DNA of 56,359 nucleotides from JBKBRC01 sp046292345. GTDB taxonomy: Bacteria; Bacteroidota; Rhodothermia; Rhodothermales; Rubricoccaceae. Numbering within the stretch: position 1 is the first letter of the stretch; every line of letters starts with the position of its first letter. The stretch is taken from positions 1 to 56,359 of the forward strand of contig JBKBRC010000017.1 in the NCBI GenBank assembly GCA_046292345.1, in the 5' to 3' direction. The notes below the pieces were generated by a model. It made no database searches. It saw nothing but the letters and a program-made list of their open reading frames with translations, and was not told where the DNA came from. This document shows positions 1 to 12,549 of this stretch, one piece after another. The position numbers and the translations under genes are program-made.

Positions 1-1375
1 GGTCGACCTCGCCGAAGAGGTTGGTGATCACGCGGAAGCTGACGTCCTGCGACTCGTTCTCGCGCGCGAGCGCGACCGGGTTGTCATAGAGCGTCTGGAA
101 GTACTGCGTCTCGGCCTCGTCGGCGAAGATGGGGTCGACGGGGCGGTTGGCGATGGCGTTGGCGAACGGCCCGTAGATGGTGTTGTCCCCGCGCCCGCGG
201 GCGGTCGTGGCGCGCGTGAGCCCGACGTTGGTGCCGAGGCGCACGCGGTCCGAGACCTCGTAGTCGAGGTTGATGCGGCCGTTGAGGCGGTCGTAGCCGA
301 ACGAGCGCACGATGCCGTCCTGGAAGAAGTACGAGCCCGTGACGGCGTAGCGCGTCTGCGCGCTACCGCCCTCGACGCTCGCCGACGTGCTCGTGATGGG
401 CGCCGTGCGGAGCATCGTGCGGATCCAGTCCGTGTCCACGTTCGGGAACTCCTCGACGGCGCCACTGCCCTCGAAGCCGTAGTAGTTCGGGATGCCGAAC
501 TCCTGGAAGACAGCGTCGTTGGCGACCTCGAGGTACTGCTCGGCGTTCAGGAACGGCACGATGCGCCACGCCTGCTGCGTGCCGCCGTAGGTGTTGAACG
601 TCACGCGCGGGGCGCCGGCGCGCCCGCGGCGCGTCGTGATGAGCACGACGCCGTTGGAGGCGCGCGAGCCGTAGATGGCCGCCGCCGAGGCGTCCTTGAG
701 CACCTGGATGTCGGCGATGTCGTTCGGGTTGAGGTCGGCGAGCGCGTCGATGCTCTGGCCGCCGAGGTTGCCCGTGATGCCCGAGAAGTCGCCCTGGTTG
801 AGCGGCACGCCGTCCACGACGTAGAGCGGCTGGTTGCCGGCCGAGATGGACGTGGCGCCGCGCACGCGCACGGTGAGCGCCGCGCCGGGCGTGCCCGAGT
901 TCTGCGTCACCTGCACGCCGGCGAGGCGGCCCTGGAGGGCGTTGTCGATCGACTGCACGGGCAGCTCGCGCACCGCCTCGGCCTGCAGCGTCGAGACGGC
1001 GCCGCCGAGCGTGCGCCGCTCCTGCGTGCCGTAGCCGACGACGACGACCTGGTCGAGCCCGAGGATGTCCGGCCGCAGGCGGACGTCCACCTCGACGGTC
1101 TGGCCCGAGGCGAGCGTGAGCGGGCGCGAGGAGCGCTCGTAGCCCGTGAACGTGGCTTGCAGCGTGTACGCGCCCGCCGGGGCGGCGAACGTGAAGCGGC
1201 CGTCGAGGCCGGTGGCGGCGCCGAAGCGCGTCCCTTCCAGGACGACGTTCACGCCGGGGATGGTTTCGCCGGTCTGGGCGTCGCGGACGACGCCCTGCAC
1301 GGTGCCGGTCTGGGCGAGCGCGCTCTGGCCTAGCAGCAGCGCCACCATCCCCAGGAGGAGGTGCAAATACGACAT
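1..1375 (-). CDS. SusC/RagA-type TonB-dependent outer-membrane receptor (C-terminus beyond window)
   Basis: The reading frame starts at ATG 1375 and runs open for 458 codons off the left edge. The protein has a signal peptide ending near LGQSALAQ, then a carboxypeptidase-regulatory-like domain (about residues 25-105, starting VQGVVRDAQTGETIPGVNV). Next comes the hallmark SusC linker VVVVGYGTQERR and a TonB plug with LQGRLAGVQV, the LYVVDGVPLN element and the IQVLKDASAAAIYGSRASNG motif, and then the start of the beta-barrel. Family knowledge: SusC proteins import glycans or peptides across the outer membrane with a SusD lipoprotein, driven by TonB. A SusD partner would lie to the left, outside this window. 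A -7-like box lies at 1439-1446 and a palindrome at 1482-1491. The substrate cannot be told. Confidence 0.93.
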   Translation of the reverse strand, partial: MSYLHLLLGMVALLLGQSALAQTGTVQGVVRDAQTGETIPGVNVVLEGTRFGAATGLDGRFTFAAPAGAYTLQATFTGYERSSRPLTLASGQTVEVDVRLRPDILGLDQVVVVGYGTQERRTLGGAVSTLQAEAVRELPVQSIDNALQGRLAGVQVTQNSGTPGAALTVRVRGATSISAGNQPLYVVDGVPLNQGDFSGITGNLGGQSIDALADLNPNDIADIQVLKDASAAAIYGSRASNGVVLITTRRGRAGAPRVTFNTYGGTQQAWRIVPFLNAEQYLEVANDAVFQEFGIPNYYGFEGSGAVEEFPNVDTDWIRTMLRTAPITSTSASVEGGSAQTRYAVTGSYFFQDGIVRSFGYDRLNGRINLDYEVSDRVRLGTNVGLTRATTARGRGDNTIYGPFANAIANRPVDPIFADEAETQYFQTLYDNPVALARENESQDVSFRVITNLFGEVD

Positions 1376-1743
1376 GGGACTGGGTGCGGAGAACGAAGGG
1401 CACGACCCGGAGCGGGGGCGTGCGCACGGAAAGCAGCGCCAAGCTAGACCCGCCGGTTCGGGGGCGGCGGATCTGCGCCGCGTGTTAACACAATGTTTCC
1501 GGTGGGGCGAGGTTGCCGGCTGTTCGGAGCGTCGCTCGTTCGCAGCTGCTGCGCCATCCGAACGCGGCTGGCCGGTGCTCGGTGATGGGTTACTCGTCGC
1601 AGGAGTGGGGCGAAACGATGCGCTCGTGCGCAGCGCTGGCGCCCCACGCCGGCGCGCGGCGCAAGTCGTTATCAAGAAGCTGCGCGGCGGGCGCGTCCGG
1701 GATGGTTCGGGCGTTACCCGGAGCCCGACTTCCAGCCGATCCC
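1376..1743. other. Divergent intergenic region between the SusC-type and L,D-transpeptidase-like genes
   Basis: This 368-base stretch has no convincing gene. It holds the -7-like box at 1439-1446 and a perfect 10-bp palindrome GTGTTAACAC at 1482-1491, which stands out in such GC-rich sequence and could be an operator. A plus-strand frame open from 1513 is best read as upstream extension of the gene at 1744, because the signal peptide begins only at 1744. Confidence 0.6.
1439..1446 (-). promoter_or_regulatory. -7-like promoter box for the SusC-type gene
   Basis: The minus strand reads TAGCTTGG, matching the box found before many genes in this window (ECF sigma and thrS have the identical octamer). 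It leaves a leader of about 63 nt before the ATG at 1375. No clear -33 TTTG is visible. Confidence 0.5.
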
Positions 1744-2727
1744 ATGTCTGCCCGTCTCTGCGCGCTGCGGCGCTCCGCTGCTCTCTGGCACGTCGCGCTC
1801 GTGCCGATACTGCTCGGGAGCGCGCCGGCGCTTGCTCAGGACGCCGGCCTCGAGCCGGAGCAAGCCGCCGCCGCGGCCGTCTATGACCAGCGCGTCGTCG
1901 GCGAACTCCTCGACCGGCAGGGCGCGGGCCCCCTGCCCGAGTCCGCCGTGCCCTTCCGCGCCTTCACGCTCGCGCACGCCTCCGGCAACTCGGTCCTCGC
2001 GCGGCACGAGCTCTACCTCGCGCTCGGCGAGGGCGACGCGGCGCGCGGCCGCGAGCGCGCCCGCCTCGGCATCCTGCTCGGCGGGCAGGACGTGACGCAG
2101 ATGCGCCCCGGCGACCGGATCATCCTCCCGGCCAATCCCTCCGACTTCGACCTCGACCCGCGGGCGTTCGCGCCGTTCCCGCTCGAGTACCCGGGCGCGG
2201 CGCGCCTGGGCAAGCTCGTCGTCGTCCACAAAGACGTGCAGGCGTGGGCGGCCTACGAGGACGGGCGCCTCGTGCGCTGGGGGCCGGCGAGCACCGGCGC
2301 CAGGGAGACGCCCGCCCCCAGCGGCCGCTTCACGATCAACTGGCGCGCCGAGGAGCGCATCTCGTCCGAGAGTCCGCCCGGGCAGGAGTGGCGCATGCGG
2401 TGGGTACTCAACTTCCACTTCCGCCGAGGCATCCACATCCACCAGTACGCCGCCGTACCGGTCGGGGCCCCGCAGGGCATCGGCTGCGTGCGCGTCGTCG
2501 AGGCGGACGCGCGCTGGCTCTACGCCTGGGCCGATCCGTGGACGACCACCGCCGGGCGCGGTGCGCTCGGCGGGCGCGTCCTCCGTGAGGGTACGACCGT
2601 GCTCGTGCTTGGCGAGGACACCGGCCTGCCGGGCGTCCGCTTCCGCGAGACCCCGGAGGGCGGCGTCGAGCGCGTCGTGGTCGCGCTTCCGGCCGACCCG
2701 ATGCGCGTCCCGCGCGGTGACCGCTGA
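1744..2727 (+). CDS. Secreted L,D-transpeptidase (YkuD)-like protein
   Basis: This is a 327-aa protein. The ATG at 1744 was chosen because a signal peptide (hydrophobic core VALVPILLGSAPALAQ) follows directly. The C-terminal half looks like a YkuD catalytic domain: a strand with KLVVVHKDVQAW, then GPASTGARETPAPSGRF, and a His/Cys core GIHIHQY ... GIGCVRVVEADARWLY. Family knowledge: YkuD enzymes use a Cys in an [S/T]HGC[IV]R context to make 3-3 cross-links in peptidoglycan or to anchor lipoproteins. Here the Ser/Thr and His just before the Cys are Gly and Ile, so the site is non-canonical, but Cys, Val-Arg and upstream His are kept. The middle segment DVTQMRPGDRIILP resembles a LysM-like loading motif. 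Periplasmic location is inferred. It stands alone between minus-strand barrel genes. Confidence 0.72.
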   Translation: MSARLCALRRSAALWHVALVPILLGSAPALAQDAGLEPEQAAAAAVYDQRVVGELLDRQGAGPLPESAVPFRAFTLAHASGNSVLARHELYLALGEGDAARGRERARLGILLGGQDVTQMRPGDRIILPANPSDFDLDPRAFAPFPLEYPGAARLGKLVVVHKDVQAWAAYEDGRLVRWGPASTGARETPAPSGRFTINWRAEERISSESPPGQEWRMRWVLNFHFRRGIHIHQYAAVPVGAPQGIGCVRVVEADARWLYAWADPWTTTAGRGALGGRVLREGTTVLVLGEDTGLPGVRFRETPEGGVERVVVALPADPMRVPRGDR

Positions 2728-2796
2728 CGGCAGCCGTGCAGGATGCTGTCGCCTCACGAGGGGCGCCTGCTCAGCAGGCAGCCCCTCTCACGGGCG

Positions 2797-5262
2797 TCAG
2801 ATGCCGAAGCCGCCCTCCATGGGGATTTGCGGTTGCTGAGGCTGGGGCCGCCGCCGGGCCTGGTTCTGCCCGAACGTGTACGTGAGCGTGGCCGAGACCT
2901 GCTGCAGATTGGGATCGCGCATGCCCTCGAAGACGTAGCGCTGGCCCTCCGCCCCGCCCGAAGACTCGAAGCGGAAGCGCGACGTCGAGAAGAGGTCGTT
3001 GACGCGCACGGCGAGCGTGAGCCGCTCGCCGAGCAGCTGCTGGCTGACGCCGAGGCCGGTGATGGCGAAGGGCGAGACGCGCCCGCCGGGCACCTCCTGC
3101 GCGCCGCGGTAGAACGCGAACACCTGCGCGCTCGTCCCCGGGCGGAGCTGCGACTGGAAGCCGCCGCGCACCGACCACGTCACGCCGTCCGAGGCCAGGC
3201 CGGTCTCGGCCGTGCCGCCCTCGGTGCGCGCGCGGAAGACGGAGCCCGAGACCATCCCGCGCAGGCGCGGTCCGCCGAGCTGCATCAGCAGCGTCACGTC
3301 GGCGCCGTAGCTGCGGTCGGAGGCGAAGTTGGTCGGGCGGAAGACCGAGACGCCGTCTGCGTCCACGGTCACGTTGGGGCGGATGACGTCGGTCGAGCGG
3401 CGGTAGAACGGCGTGACGGTGAGGAAGTAGAGCGCCTGCGCGGTGAGCTCGAACGAGTCCGTGAACTCGGGCCGGAGCTCGGGATTGCCGCCCTGGGCGT
3501 TGCGCGGATCCGAGAACTGGAGGAACGGGTTCAGCTGGCCGGCGCGGGGGCGGTTGACGCGGCGGCTGTAGGAGGCCTTCAGGAGCGTGCCCGGCCCGAA
3601 GTTGTAGGCCACGAAGGCGCTCGGGAAGAGGTCCGTGCGCGCGTCGTCCACGACGGTGCCAGCGCGGTCGGTCTCGAACAGGCGCTCGGCGCGCTCGGCG
3701 CGGAGGCCGGCCTGCACGTCGAGCGGCCCGAAGGCGCGCTGAGCCTGCACGTAGGCCGCCTGCACGGCCTCGGCGTAGTCTGAGGCGTCGGTGCGCGCGG
3801 GGTCTTCGACAAACGTACCGCCGGCCTGGCGGTCGAAGCGTGTGCTCCCGGCGATGCTGCGCCACGACAGGCGCGCGCCCGTCTCGAGGCGCCCGCCGAG
3901 GACAGGGCGGACGTAGTCGAGGCGCCCGTAGGCGTCGCCGGTTGTGGTGCCGGTCGTGTTGCGCGTGACGCTCTCCGGCCCGACGGGCGCCCCGCCGGGG
4001 GCCTCGAGCGCGCGGTCGGCGAAGACGGTCGCGTTGTCGTCCCGGGTGCGGTTGGCGCGGACCTCGGCGACGAGCGTGTGGCGCTGCGGCTCGAAGGTGC
4101 GCGTGAGCAGTGCCGCCGCGTCGAGGTTGGCCGCGCGCGTGTCGCCGGCGGCGGAGCTGGCGCGGAAGGTGGTGGGCGGGAGGCCGGCCACGCCGAGCGC
4201 CTCGGCCGTGAACGTGTCTGAGCCGCCGCGGCGCGCCGAGCCCTGCCCGGAGAGCCCGAGCACGAGGCCCTCGCGCAGCGTCACGTCGACGGAGCCGGTG
4301 GCGAGGGCGGAGCGGTTGACGTTGGCGAACGTGCCGTCCTGGTCGAAGCCGAGGGGATCCTGGCCGCCGAGCCCCACCTGGCGCGTCGAGACGCCCGTGA
4401 GGTCGAACGCGTCGCGGCGCAGGCTGGCCGTGCCGTAGGCGTCGAGGCGCCCGCGCTGGTAGCTGAGCGTCCCGCCGAGCTCGGCGTTGGGCTGCGTGCC
4501 GCCGCCGGCGGTGACGCTGCCGGCCAGGCCGCGGTTGGTACCGCTCTTGAGTACGATGTTGATGATGCCGCCCATCTCAGACGCCTCGTAGCGCGCCGAC
4601 GGGTTCGGGATGACCTCGACGCGCTCGACCTGGCTGGCGGGGATGCCGCGCAGGATGCCCGCGAGCGTGGCGCCGCGCACGGGCACGGGCCGCCCGTTGA
4701 GGTAGATGGCCACGTTCTGGTTGCCGCGCAGGCTCACGTTGCCGTCCGTGTCCACGTCGAGCGCCGGAAGGGTCTGGAGCGTCTCGAGGGCGCTGCCGCC
4801 GGTCGTGACGGGCTGCTCGGCGACGTTGTAGACCGTGCGGTCGGCGCGCTGCTCGACGAGCTGCCGCCGCGCCTCGACGGCGACCTCGCCGAGCACGGTC
4901 GCGTCGGGCACGAGGCGGATCGTGCCCAGGTCGAGCGGGGGGCCAGGGCGGAGCGTGACCGGCCGCTCCTGCCGCGCGTAGCCGACGAAGCTGAAGCGGG
5001 CCGTGTAGGTCCCGGGCGCGAGGCCGCTGAGCGTCACCGTGCCGTTCGGTGCGGAGGCGGCGCCGGTCACGAACTGCTCGCCCTGGAAGAGTGCGAGCGT
5101 CGCCGAGGGGATCGGCTCGCCCGTCGCGTCGTCCAGGACGCGCGCGGTGAGCGCCGCGGCCGGCGGAGCGCCGGGCGAGCCTCCGGGCGCGCCGCCGGGC
5201 ATCTGCGCGGCGGCCGGGGCCCACGCGGCGAGGGCAAGGAGGGCGAGAAGGAGACGGGGCAT
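2797..5262 (-). CDS. TonB-dependent-type outer-membrane beta-barrel protein
   Basis: This is an 821-aa protein. The signal peptide LLLALLALAAWAPAAAQ is followed by a Gly/Pro-rich linker and a carboxypeptidase-regulatory-like domain (about residues 38-115, ARVLDDATGEPIPSATL). A plug-like segment follows, with VYNVAEQPV, LPALDVDTDGNVSLRGNQNV and VERVEVIPNPSARY, then MGGIINIVLKSGTNRG. The rest is a long barrel of the outer-membrane beta-barrel family (OMP_b-brl_3 type) ending in an aromatic-containing strand. Unlike the SusC protein to its left it lacks the VVVGYGTQ linker, so a SusD partner is not expected. Likely role: outer-membrane receptor or transporter of unknown ligand. It is transcribed away from the lipoprotein at 5487. 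Confidence 0.88.
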   Translation of the reverse strand: MPRLLLALLALAAWAPAAAQMPGGAPGGSPGAPPAAALTARVLDDATGEPIPSATLALFQGEQFVTGAASAPNGTVTLSGLAPGTYTARFSFVGYARQERPVTLRPGPPLDLGTIRLVPDATVLGEVAVEARRQLVEQRADRTVYNVAEQPVTTGGSALETLQTLPALDVDTDGNVSLRGNQNVAIYLNGRPVPVRGATLAGILRGIPASQVERVEVIPNPSARYEASEMGGIINIVLKSGTNRGLAGSVTAGGGTQPNAELGGTLSYQRGRLDAYGTASLRRDAFDLTGVSTRQVGLGGQDPLGFDQDGTFANVNRSALATGSVDVTLREGLVLGLSGQGSARRGGSDTFTAEALGVAGLPPTTFRASSAAGDTRAANLDAAALLTRTFEPQRHTLVAEVRANRTRDDNATVFADRALEAPGGAPVGPESVTRNTTGTTTGDAYGRLDYVRPVLGGRLETGARLSWRSIAGSTRFDRQAGGTFVEDPARTDASDYAEAVQAAYVQAQRAFGPLDVQAGLRAERAERLFETDRAGTVVDDARTDLFPSAFVAYNFGPGTLLKASYSRRVNRPRAGQLNPFLQFSDPRNAQGGNPELRPEFTDSFELTAQALYFLTVTPFYRRSTDVIRPNVTVDADGVSVFRPTNFASDRSYGADVTLLMQLGGPRLRGMVSGSVFRARTEGGTAETGLASDGVTWSVRGGFQSQLRPGTSAQVFAFYRGAQEVPGGRVSPFAITGLGVSQQLLGERLTLAVRVNDLFSTSRFRFESSGGAEGQRYVFEGMRDPNLQQVSATLTYTFGQNQARRRPQPQQPQIPMEGGFGI

Positions 5263-5451
5263 GGACGGAAGCCGGAGGAGGTGGATGCTGAGGGGGCGTC
5301 CGGAGGAGGCGGGCGGACCCGGGGAAAGGCGCTATAGCGGGCGCCGGCGACGGAGGTTGCAGCGCGTGCGGTCTGCGCGCGGAGGGGGCGCCTCAGGGCC
5401 CGACGGCGCGGCGCCCGGCGAGGTAACACCACAGACGCCGGCGCGCGCGCG

Positions 5452-5459
5452 TAGTTTGA
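5452..5459 (+). promoter_or_regulatory. -7-like promoter box for the triple-lipobox lipoprotein
   Basis: TAGTTTGA is close to the TAnnTTTG-type -7 element and lies 27 nt before the GTG start at 5487, in the divergent region to the barrel gene at 2797-5262. Confidence 0.35.
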
Positions 5460-5486
5460 CGTTCTTGCTGGCTTTCGCGACTTGCC

Positions 5487-6239
5487 GTGTCCGTCTTCGC
5501 CGATTCTCTGCCGCGCCGCGCGTGCGGGCCGGCTTTTCGCGCGGCCGCACTGCGAGCGGCACGCCCTGCGCTTCCAGGCCTGCTCGCACTCCTGAGCGGC
5601 TGCGTGCTCCTGAGCGGCTGCGTGCTCCTGAGCGGCTGCGTGCCCTATGCCGTCGGGACGACCGCCGCGACCGTGCCTGCGGGGCAAGTGATGCAGGCCG
5701 CCTCGGTACAGTACGCTTCCGAGCGGCGCGCTCTGCGCCAGGGCGAGGATCGCCGCGTGGGCATGGCCTACGCGGCCGTCAGCAACGAAGCCCGCCTCGG
5801 CCTCGACGCGCACTCGGACGTGGGCGTGCAGCTCGTCGGGGGGCTTTCCGGCGCCGTCGTGACCTACAAGCGCCGCCTGGCCGGCCTCCCGTCCGACGAC
5901 GAGGGCACGGCGCTGCTCGTGGGCGCCGGCGTCGTGGCCGGCGCGCGCCACGCGCACCTCGAGGCAACGCTCGTGCGCTCGCTGGCGGCGCAGGGGACCG
6001 TCGTGCCCTACGGCGGCGTGCGCGCGCAGGCGCTGCTGCCCTTCGCCGCGGGCGCCGCACCGGCGGCGCCCGCGGCGGGCGTCTTTGCCGGCGCGCGCCT
6101 CGGCTGGCGCGACCTGGCCGTGCTGCCCGAGCTGGGGCTGTTCTACAGCCCCTCGGATCTGCTCCGCGCCTCCGACGTCATCGTCGTTCCCTCGGTCACC
6201 GTGCGGGGCGACCGCCTCCTGCGCGCGCTCGGCCTCTAG
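5487..6239 (+). CDS. Putative lipoprotein with three tandem lipoboxes, unknown function
   Basis: This 250-aa protein starts with GTG. An N-terminal stretch with several Arg leads to a hydrophobic segment GLLALLSGC. The six residues LLSGCV are then repeated three times, giving three potential lipidation cysteines (C39, C45, C51). The mature part is Ala/Val/Gly-rich with alternating strand-like segments (VGVQLVGGLSGAVVTYKRRL, ARLGWRDLAVLPELGLFYSP), compatible with a small outer-membrane-associated beta structure. I do not recognise a family. The downstream metH begins only 31 nt after its stop, so the two may be co-transcribed. The repeat is an exact 18-nt DNA repeat, so replication slippage made it. 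Confidence 0.72.
   Translation: MSVFADSLPRRACGPAFRAAALRAARPALPGLLALLSGCVLLSGCVLLSGCVPYAVGTTAATVPAGQVMQAASVQYASERRALRQGEDRRVGMAYAAVSNEARLGLDAHSDVGVQLVGGLSGAVVTYKRRLAGLPSDDEGTALLVGAGVVAGARHAHLEATLVRSLAAQGTVVPYGGVRAQALLPFAAGAAPAAPAAGVFAGARLGWRDLAVLPELGLFYSPSDLLRASDVIVVPSVTVRGDRLLRALGL
5589..5642 (+). repeat. 18-bp tandem repeat x3 encoding LLSGCV
   Basis: The unit CTCCTGAGCGGCTGCGTG occurs three times without change. Each copy encodes a lipobox-like LLSGCV, so it alters the signal peptide of the lipoprotein while keeping frame. Confidence 0.95.
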
Positions 6240-6270
6240 CCCGGCCGTCTCCCGGCCCATCCGCCGCTCC

Positions 6271-10092
<3,822 letters not shown>

Positions 10093-10200
10093 GCGGCGCC
10101 AACTCCAGACTGGCGCTGGGCGACAACGAGCGCACGCGCGCAGACGAGCTGCGAACGGAACAGGCGCGTGCGAGGTTGGAGCGCTCGTCGCCTCGCCGTC

Positions 10201-11652
10201 ATGCCACGCGCCTCTCGTCTACTCGTCGCCGCGTGCCGCCTGCTGGCCGCCGCGCTCCTGCTCGCGCCGGCCGGCCCGTCCGCGTCTGCCCAGGACCTGC
10301 CGGCCGAGGTCCTCGAGGCCCTTGCACCGGGCGCGCAGAGGGCGGATGCCCCGTCCGAGTCCGCGCGCCCGTCTGCGCTCTCAGCCGTGCGCGTGGACGG
10401 GCGCGTGCTCTTCCGCGTTGGGCCGGTGGATTCGCTCAGCGCCGAGGCGCGCGCGGCGCAGATCGAGCGGCGCGTGCAGCGTGTGCTGGCCGCGTCCGGC
10501 TACGCCGAGCCCGTCGTGCGCGAGCGCAGCGGCGACCGCATCCGCCTGCGCGTGGGCGACCAACTCCTCCTCGAGGTCACGCCGGCCGATGCCGAGGAGC
10601 GGCTGATGAGCGTAGGCGCGCTCGCCGCCGACTGGGCGGCCCGGCTCGACGAGGCGCTTGCGCAGGGCCAGGCCGAGCGCGGCGGCGCCGCGCAGCGCCT
10701 CACGACCGACGTACGCGCTGCGCTCGCAAGCGCCTTCGGGCGCGTGGCCGAGTCGGCGGCGGTAGTCCTGCCGCGGGCGCTGGCGGCCTTGCTCGTGCTG
10801 CTGCTCTTCTGGGCCATCGCGGCCGTCGTACGCCGCCTGACCGACGCGCTCGTGCCGCTCGTCGTGCGCGACCAGACGACGCGCAACCTCGTCAAGCAGG
10901 TCTCCTACTACGTCGTGTGGGCGCTCGGGCTGCTCGTGGCGCTCGGCGCGCTCGGCTTTGCGCCGGAGGCGGCTTTCACGGGCCTCGGCCTGACAGGCCT
11001 CGTGCTCGGCTTCGCGCTCAAGGACATCCTCTCCAACTTCGTCTCGGGGCTGCTCCTGCTCGCGCTGCGCCCGTTCAAGATCGGCGACCAGATCGTGGCC
11101 GGAGACGTGGAGGGTGACGTCGAGCGCATCGAGCTTCGTGCGACGCAGATCCGCACCTACGACGGGCGCGTCGTACTCATCCCCAACGCCGAGCTCTTCA
11201 CGTCGCGCCTGACCAACAACACCGCCGCGCCCGTGCGCCGCAACCGCATCGAGGTCTGGCTGCCCTACTCCGAGGATCTCGGCCGCGCCGCGGAGGCGCT
11301 CTTGGAGGCGGCGCAGCAGACCGAGGGCGTGCTGCCCGAGCCGCCACCCTCGGTGCGCATCCGCGAACTGACGCCCGCCGGCGTGCATGTCGAGACGCGG
11401 TTCTGGACCGACTCGCGGCGCTCAGACTACCTGGCCACGGCCTCGCTCGTGCGCCGCCGCGCCGTGTGCACGCTCGCCGAGGCCGGCGTCGCCCTCGCCA
11501 CGCCGACCAGCCTGGACGTGCACCTGCGCCGCACGGAGCCGCCCCCGGCCCCGCTGCCCGCCGACGGGCGCGGCGAGGCCGCCCTCCGCGCCGACGAGGA
11601 CGCCCGTCTCCCACCCGACGCGGGTACGGAGGGTGACGGCAGGGCGGGGTGA
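10201..11652 (+). CDS. MscS-family small-conductance mechanosensitive channel
   Basis: This is a 483-aa protein. The ATG at 10201 directly precedes a signal peptide (LLVAACRLLAAALLLAPAG). A periplasmic region of about 170 residues is followed by membrane helices (VVLPRALAALLVLLLFWAIA and YYVVWALGLLVALGALG). Then comes the MscS pore helix and beta-domain signature: LTGLVLGFALKDILSNFVSG, LRPFKIGDQIV, TQIRTYDGRVVLIPNAELF. The C-terminal alpha/beta domain ends near LATPTSLDVHL, then a Pro/Asp-rich tail. Family knowledge: such channels open on membrane tension and release solutes during hypo-osmotic shock. It is transcribed in the same direction as the HExxH protein that starts 101 nt after its stop. 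Confidence 0.92.
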   Translation: MPRASRLLVAACRLLAAALLLAPAGPSASAQDLPAEVLEALAPGAQRADAPSESARPSALSAVRVDGRVLFRVGPVDSLSAEARAAQIERRVQRVLAASGYAEPVVRERSGDRIRLRVGDQLLLEVTPADAEERLMSVGALAADWAARLDEALAQGQAERGGAAQRLTTDVRAALASAFGRVAESAAVVLPRALAALLVLLLFWAIAAVVRRLTDALVPLVVRDQTTRNLVKQVSYYVVWALGLLVALGALGFAPEAAFTGLGLTGLVLGFALKDILSNFVSGLLLLALRPFKIGDQIVAGDVEGDVERIELRATQIRTYDGRVVLIPNAELFTSRLTNNTAAPVRRNRIEVWLPYSEDLGRAAEALLEAAQQTEGVLPEPPPSVRIRELTPAGVHVETRFWTDSRRSDYLATASLVRRRAVCTLAEAGVALATPTSLDVHLRRTEPPPAPLPADGRGEAALRADEDARLPPDAGTEGDGRAG

Positions 11653-11753
11653 ACGCGCGGCACCAAAGACCGTATGCCGCGCACCCGATACCCGACGGCC
11701 TGCGCGCCCAACAGCCTGCGCGCCCGCGTCTTCCCTCGCTCGCCCTCCGCCCT

Positions 11754-12536
11754 ATGCGTGCGCTCGTGGTTCTGCTGGTCGTGAGCGTCGTGGCCGTGAT
11801 GGGCGCCGCGCTGAGGGCCTCCGGAGCAGGCGCGCTAGACCGCCCCCGTGCCTCCCCCTCCGAGCCGTTGCCGGACGAGCCGCCGAAGGGCGAGCCGCCC
11901 GCAGGCGCGCAGGCGCCGGGCATGGCGGGCCCTTCGGCCCGGCCGGACGATTCCAGGGCGGCTGGTCCGGCCGGCGCGGCGTCGGCCGGGGCATTGCCGA
12001 CCGATGCCGCGCAGGACTCGGCGGCTCGCCTGAGGGTTCGCGCGCAGACGGTGTACTACGACGTGGAGGGAAGCACCGAGGCCGATCTGCTCGCGCAGCT
12101 CCGCGCGCGCGGCCCGCGCTGGGAGGGCGAGGCCTTCTTCGGCCTCACCCGGGCCGAGTACGGCTTTACGCACGGCTACCGCGAACATGCGGGACGCTGC
12201 GCGCTCGCCGCTCCCGAGGTTGAGCTCCGCGTCACGATCACGCTGCCGCGCTGGCAGGCCCCTGCCGGAGCGGCGCCGGCGCTCCGGCAGCGGTGGGACC
12301 GCTTCGCGCAGGCCCTCGCAGCGCACGAAGACGAGCACCGCCGGATCGCCGAGCAGGGCGGCGAGCGCTTGCGCGCGGCCCTCGCGCGCGTCGAGGCGCC
12401 GGCATGCGCCGGGGCCGGCGCCGAGGCCCGCCGCCTGGCCGAGGCCATCGGCGCGGAGACGCAGCGGGCGCACGAGCGCTACGACGCGCAGACGGGCCAT
12501 GGCCGCACCGAGGGGGCCGTCTGGCCCCGGCCCTAG
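11754..12536 (+). CDS. DUF922-type secreted/membrane-anchored HExxH protein
   Basis: This is a 260-aa protein. The ATG at 11754 gives an N-terminal hydrophobic anchor (ALVVLLVVSVVAVMGAAL), followed by a Pro/Ala-rich linker of about 65 residues. The C-terminal domain matches the DUF922 pattern: TVYYDVEGSTEADLLAQL, a THGYREHAGRC segment, TITLPRWQAPAG, and AHEDEHRRIA, which contains an HExxH motif at H191-H195. Family knowledge: DUF922 proteins are predicted secreted zinc-dependent proteases. Activity is not demonstrated by sequence alone. The frame could be extended upstream to 11649 but that part lacks signal character. The gene follows the MscS channel and converges on the enoyl-CoA hydratase gene, with 13 nt between the two ends. 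Confidence 0.78.
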   Translation: MRALVVLLVVSVVAVMGAALRASGAGALDRPRASPSEPLPDEPPKGEPPAGAQAPGMAGPSARPDDSRAAGPAGAASAGALPTDAAQDSAARLRVRAQTVYYDVEGSTEADLLAQLRARGPRWEGEAFFGLTRAEYGFTHGYREHAGRCALAAPEVELRVTITLPRWQAPAGAAPALRQRWDRFAQALAAHEDEHRRIAEQGGERLRAALARVEAPACAGAGAEARRLAEAIGAETQRAHERYDAQTGHGRTEGAVWPRP

Positions 12537-12549
12537 CGCGCTGCCGGGG

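Noticed and set aside
6240..6270. Cobalamin riboswitch before metH
   Set aside because: Only 31 nt lie between the preceding stop and the ATG. No B12-box is seen.
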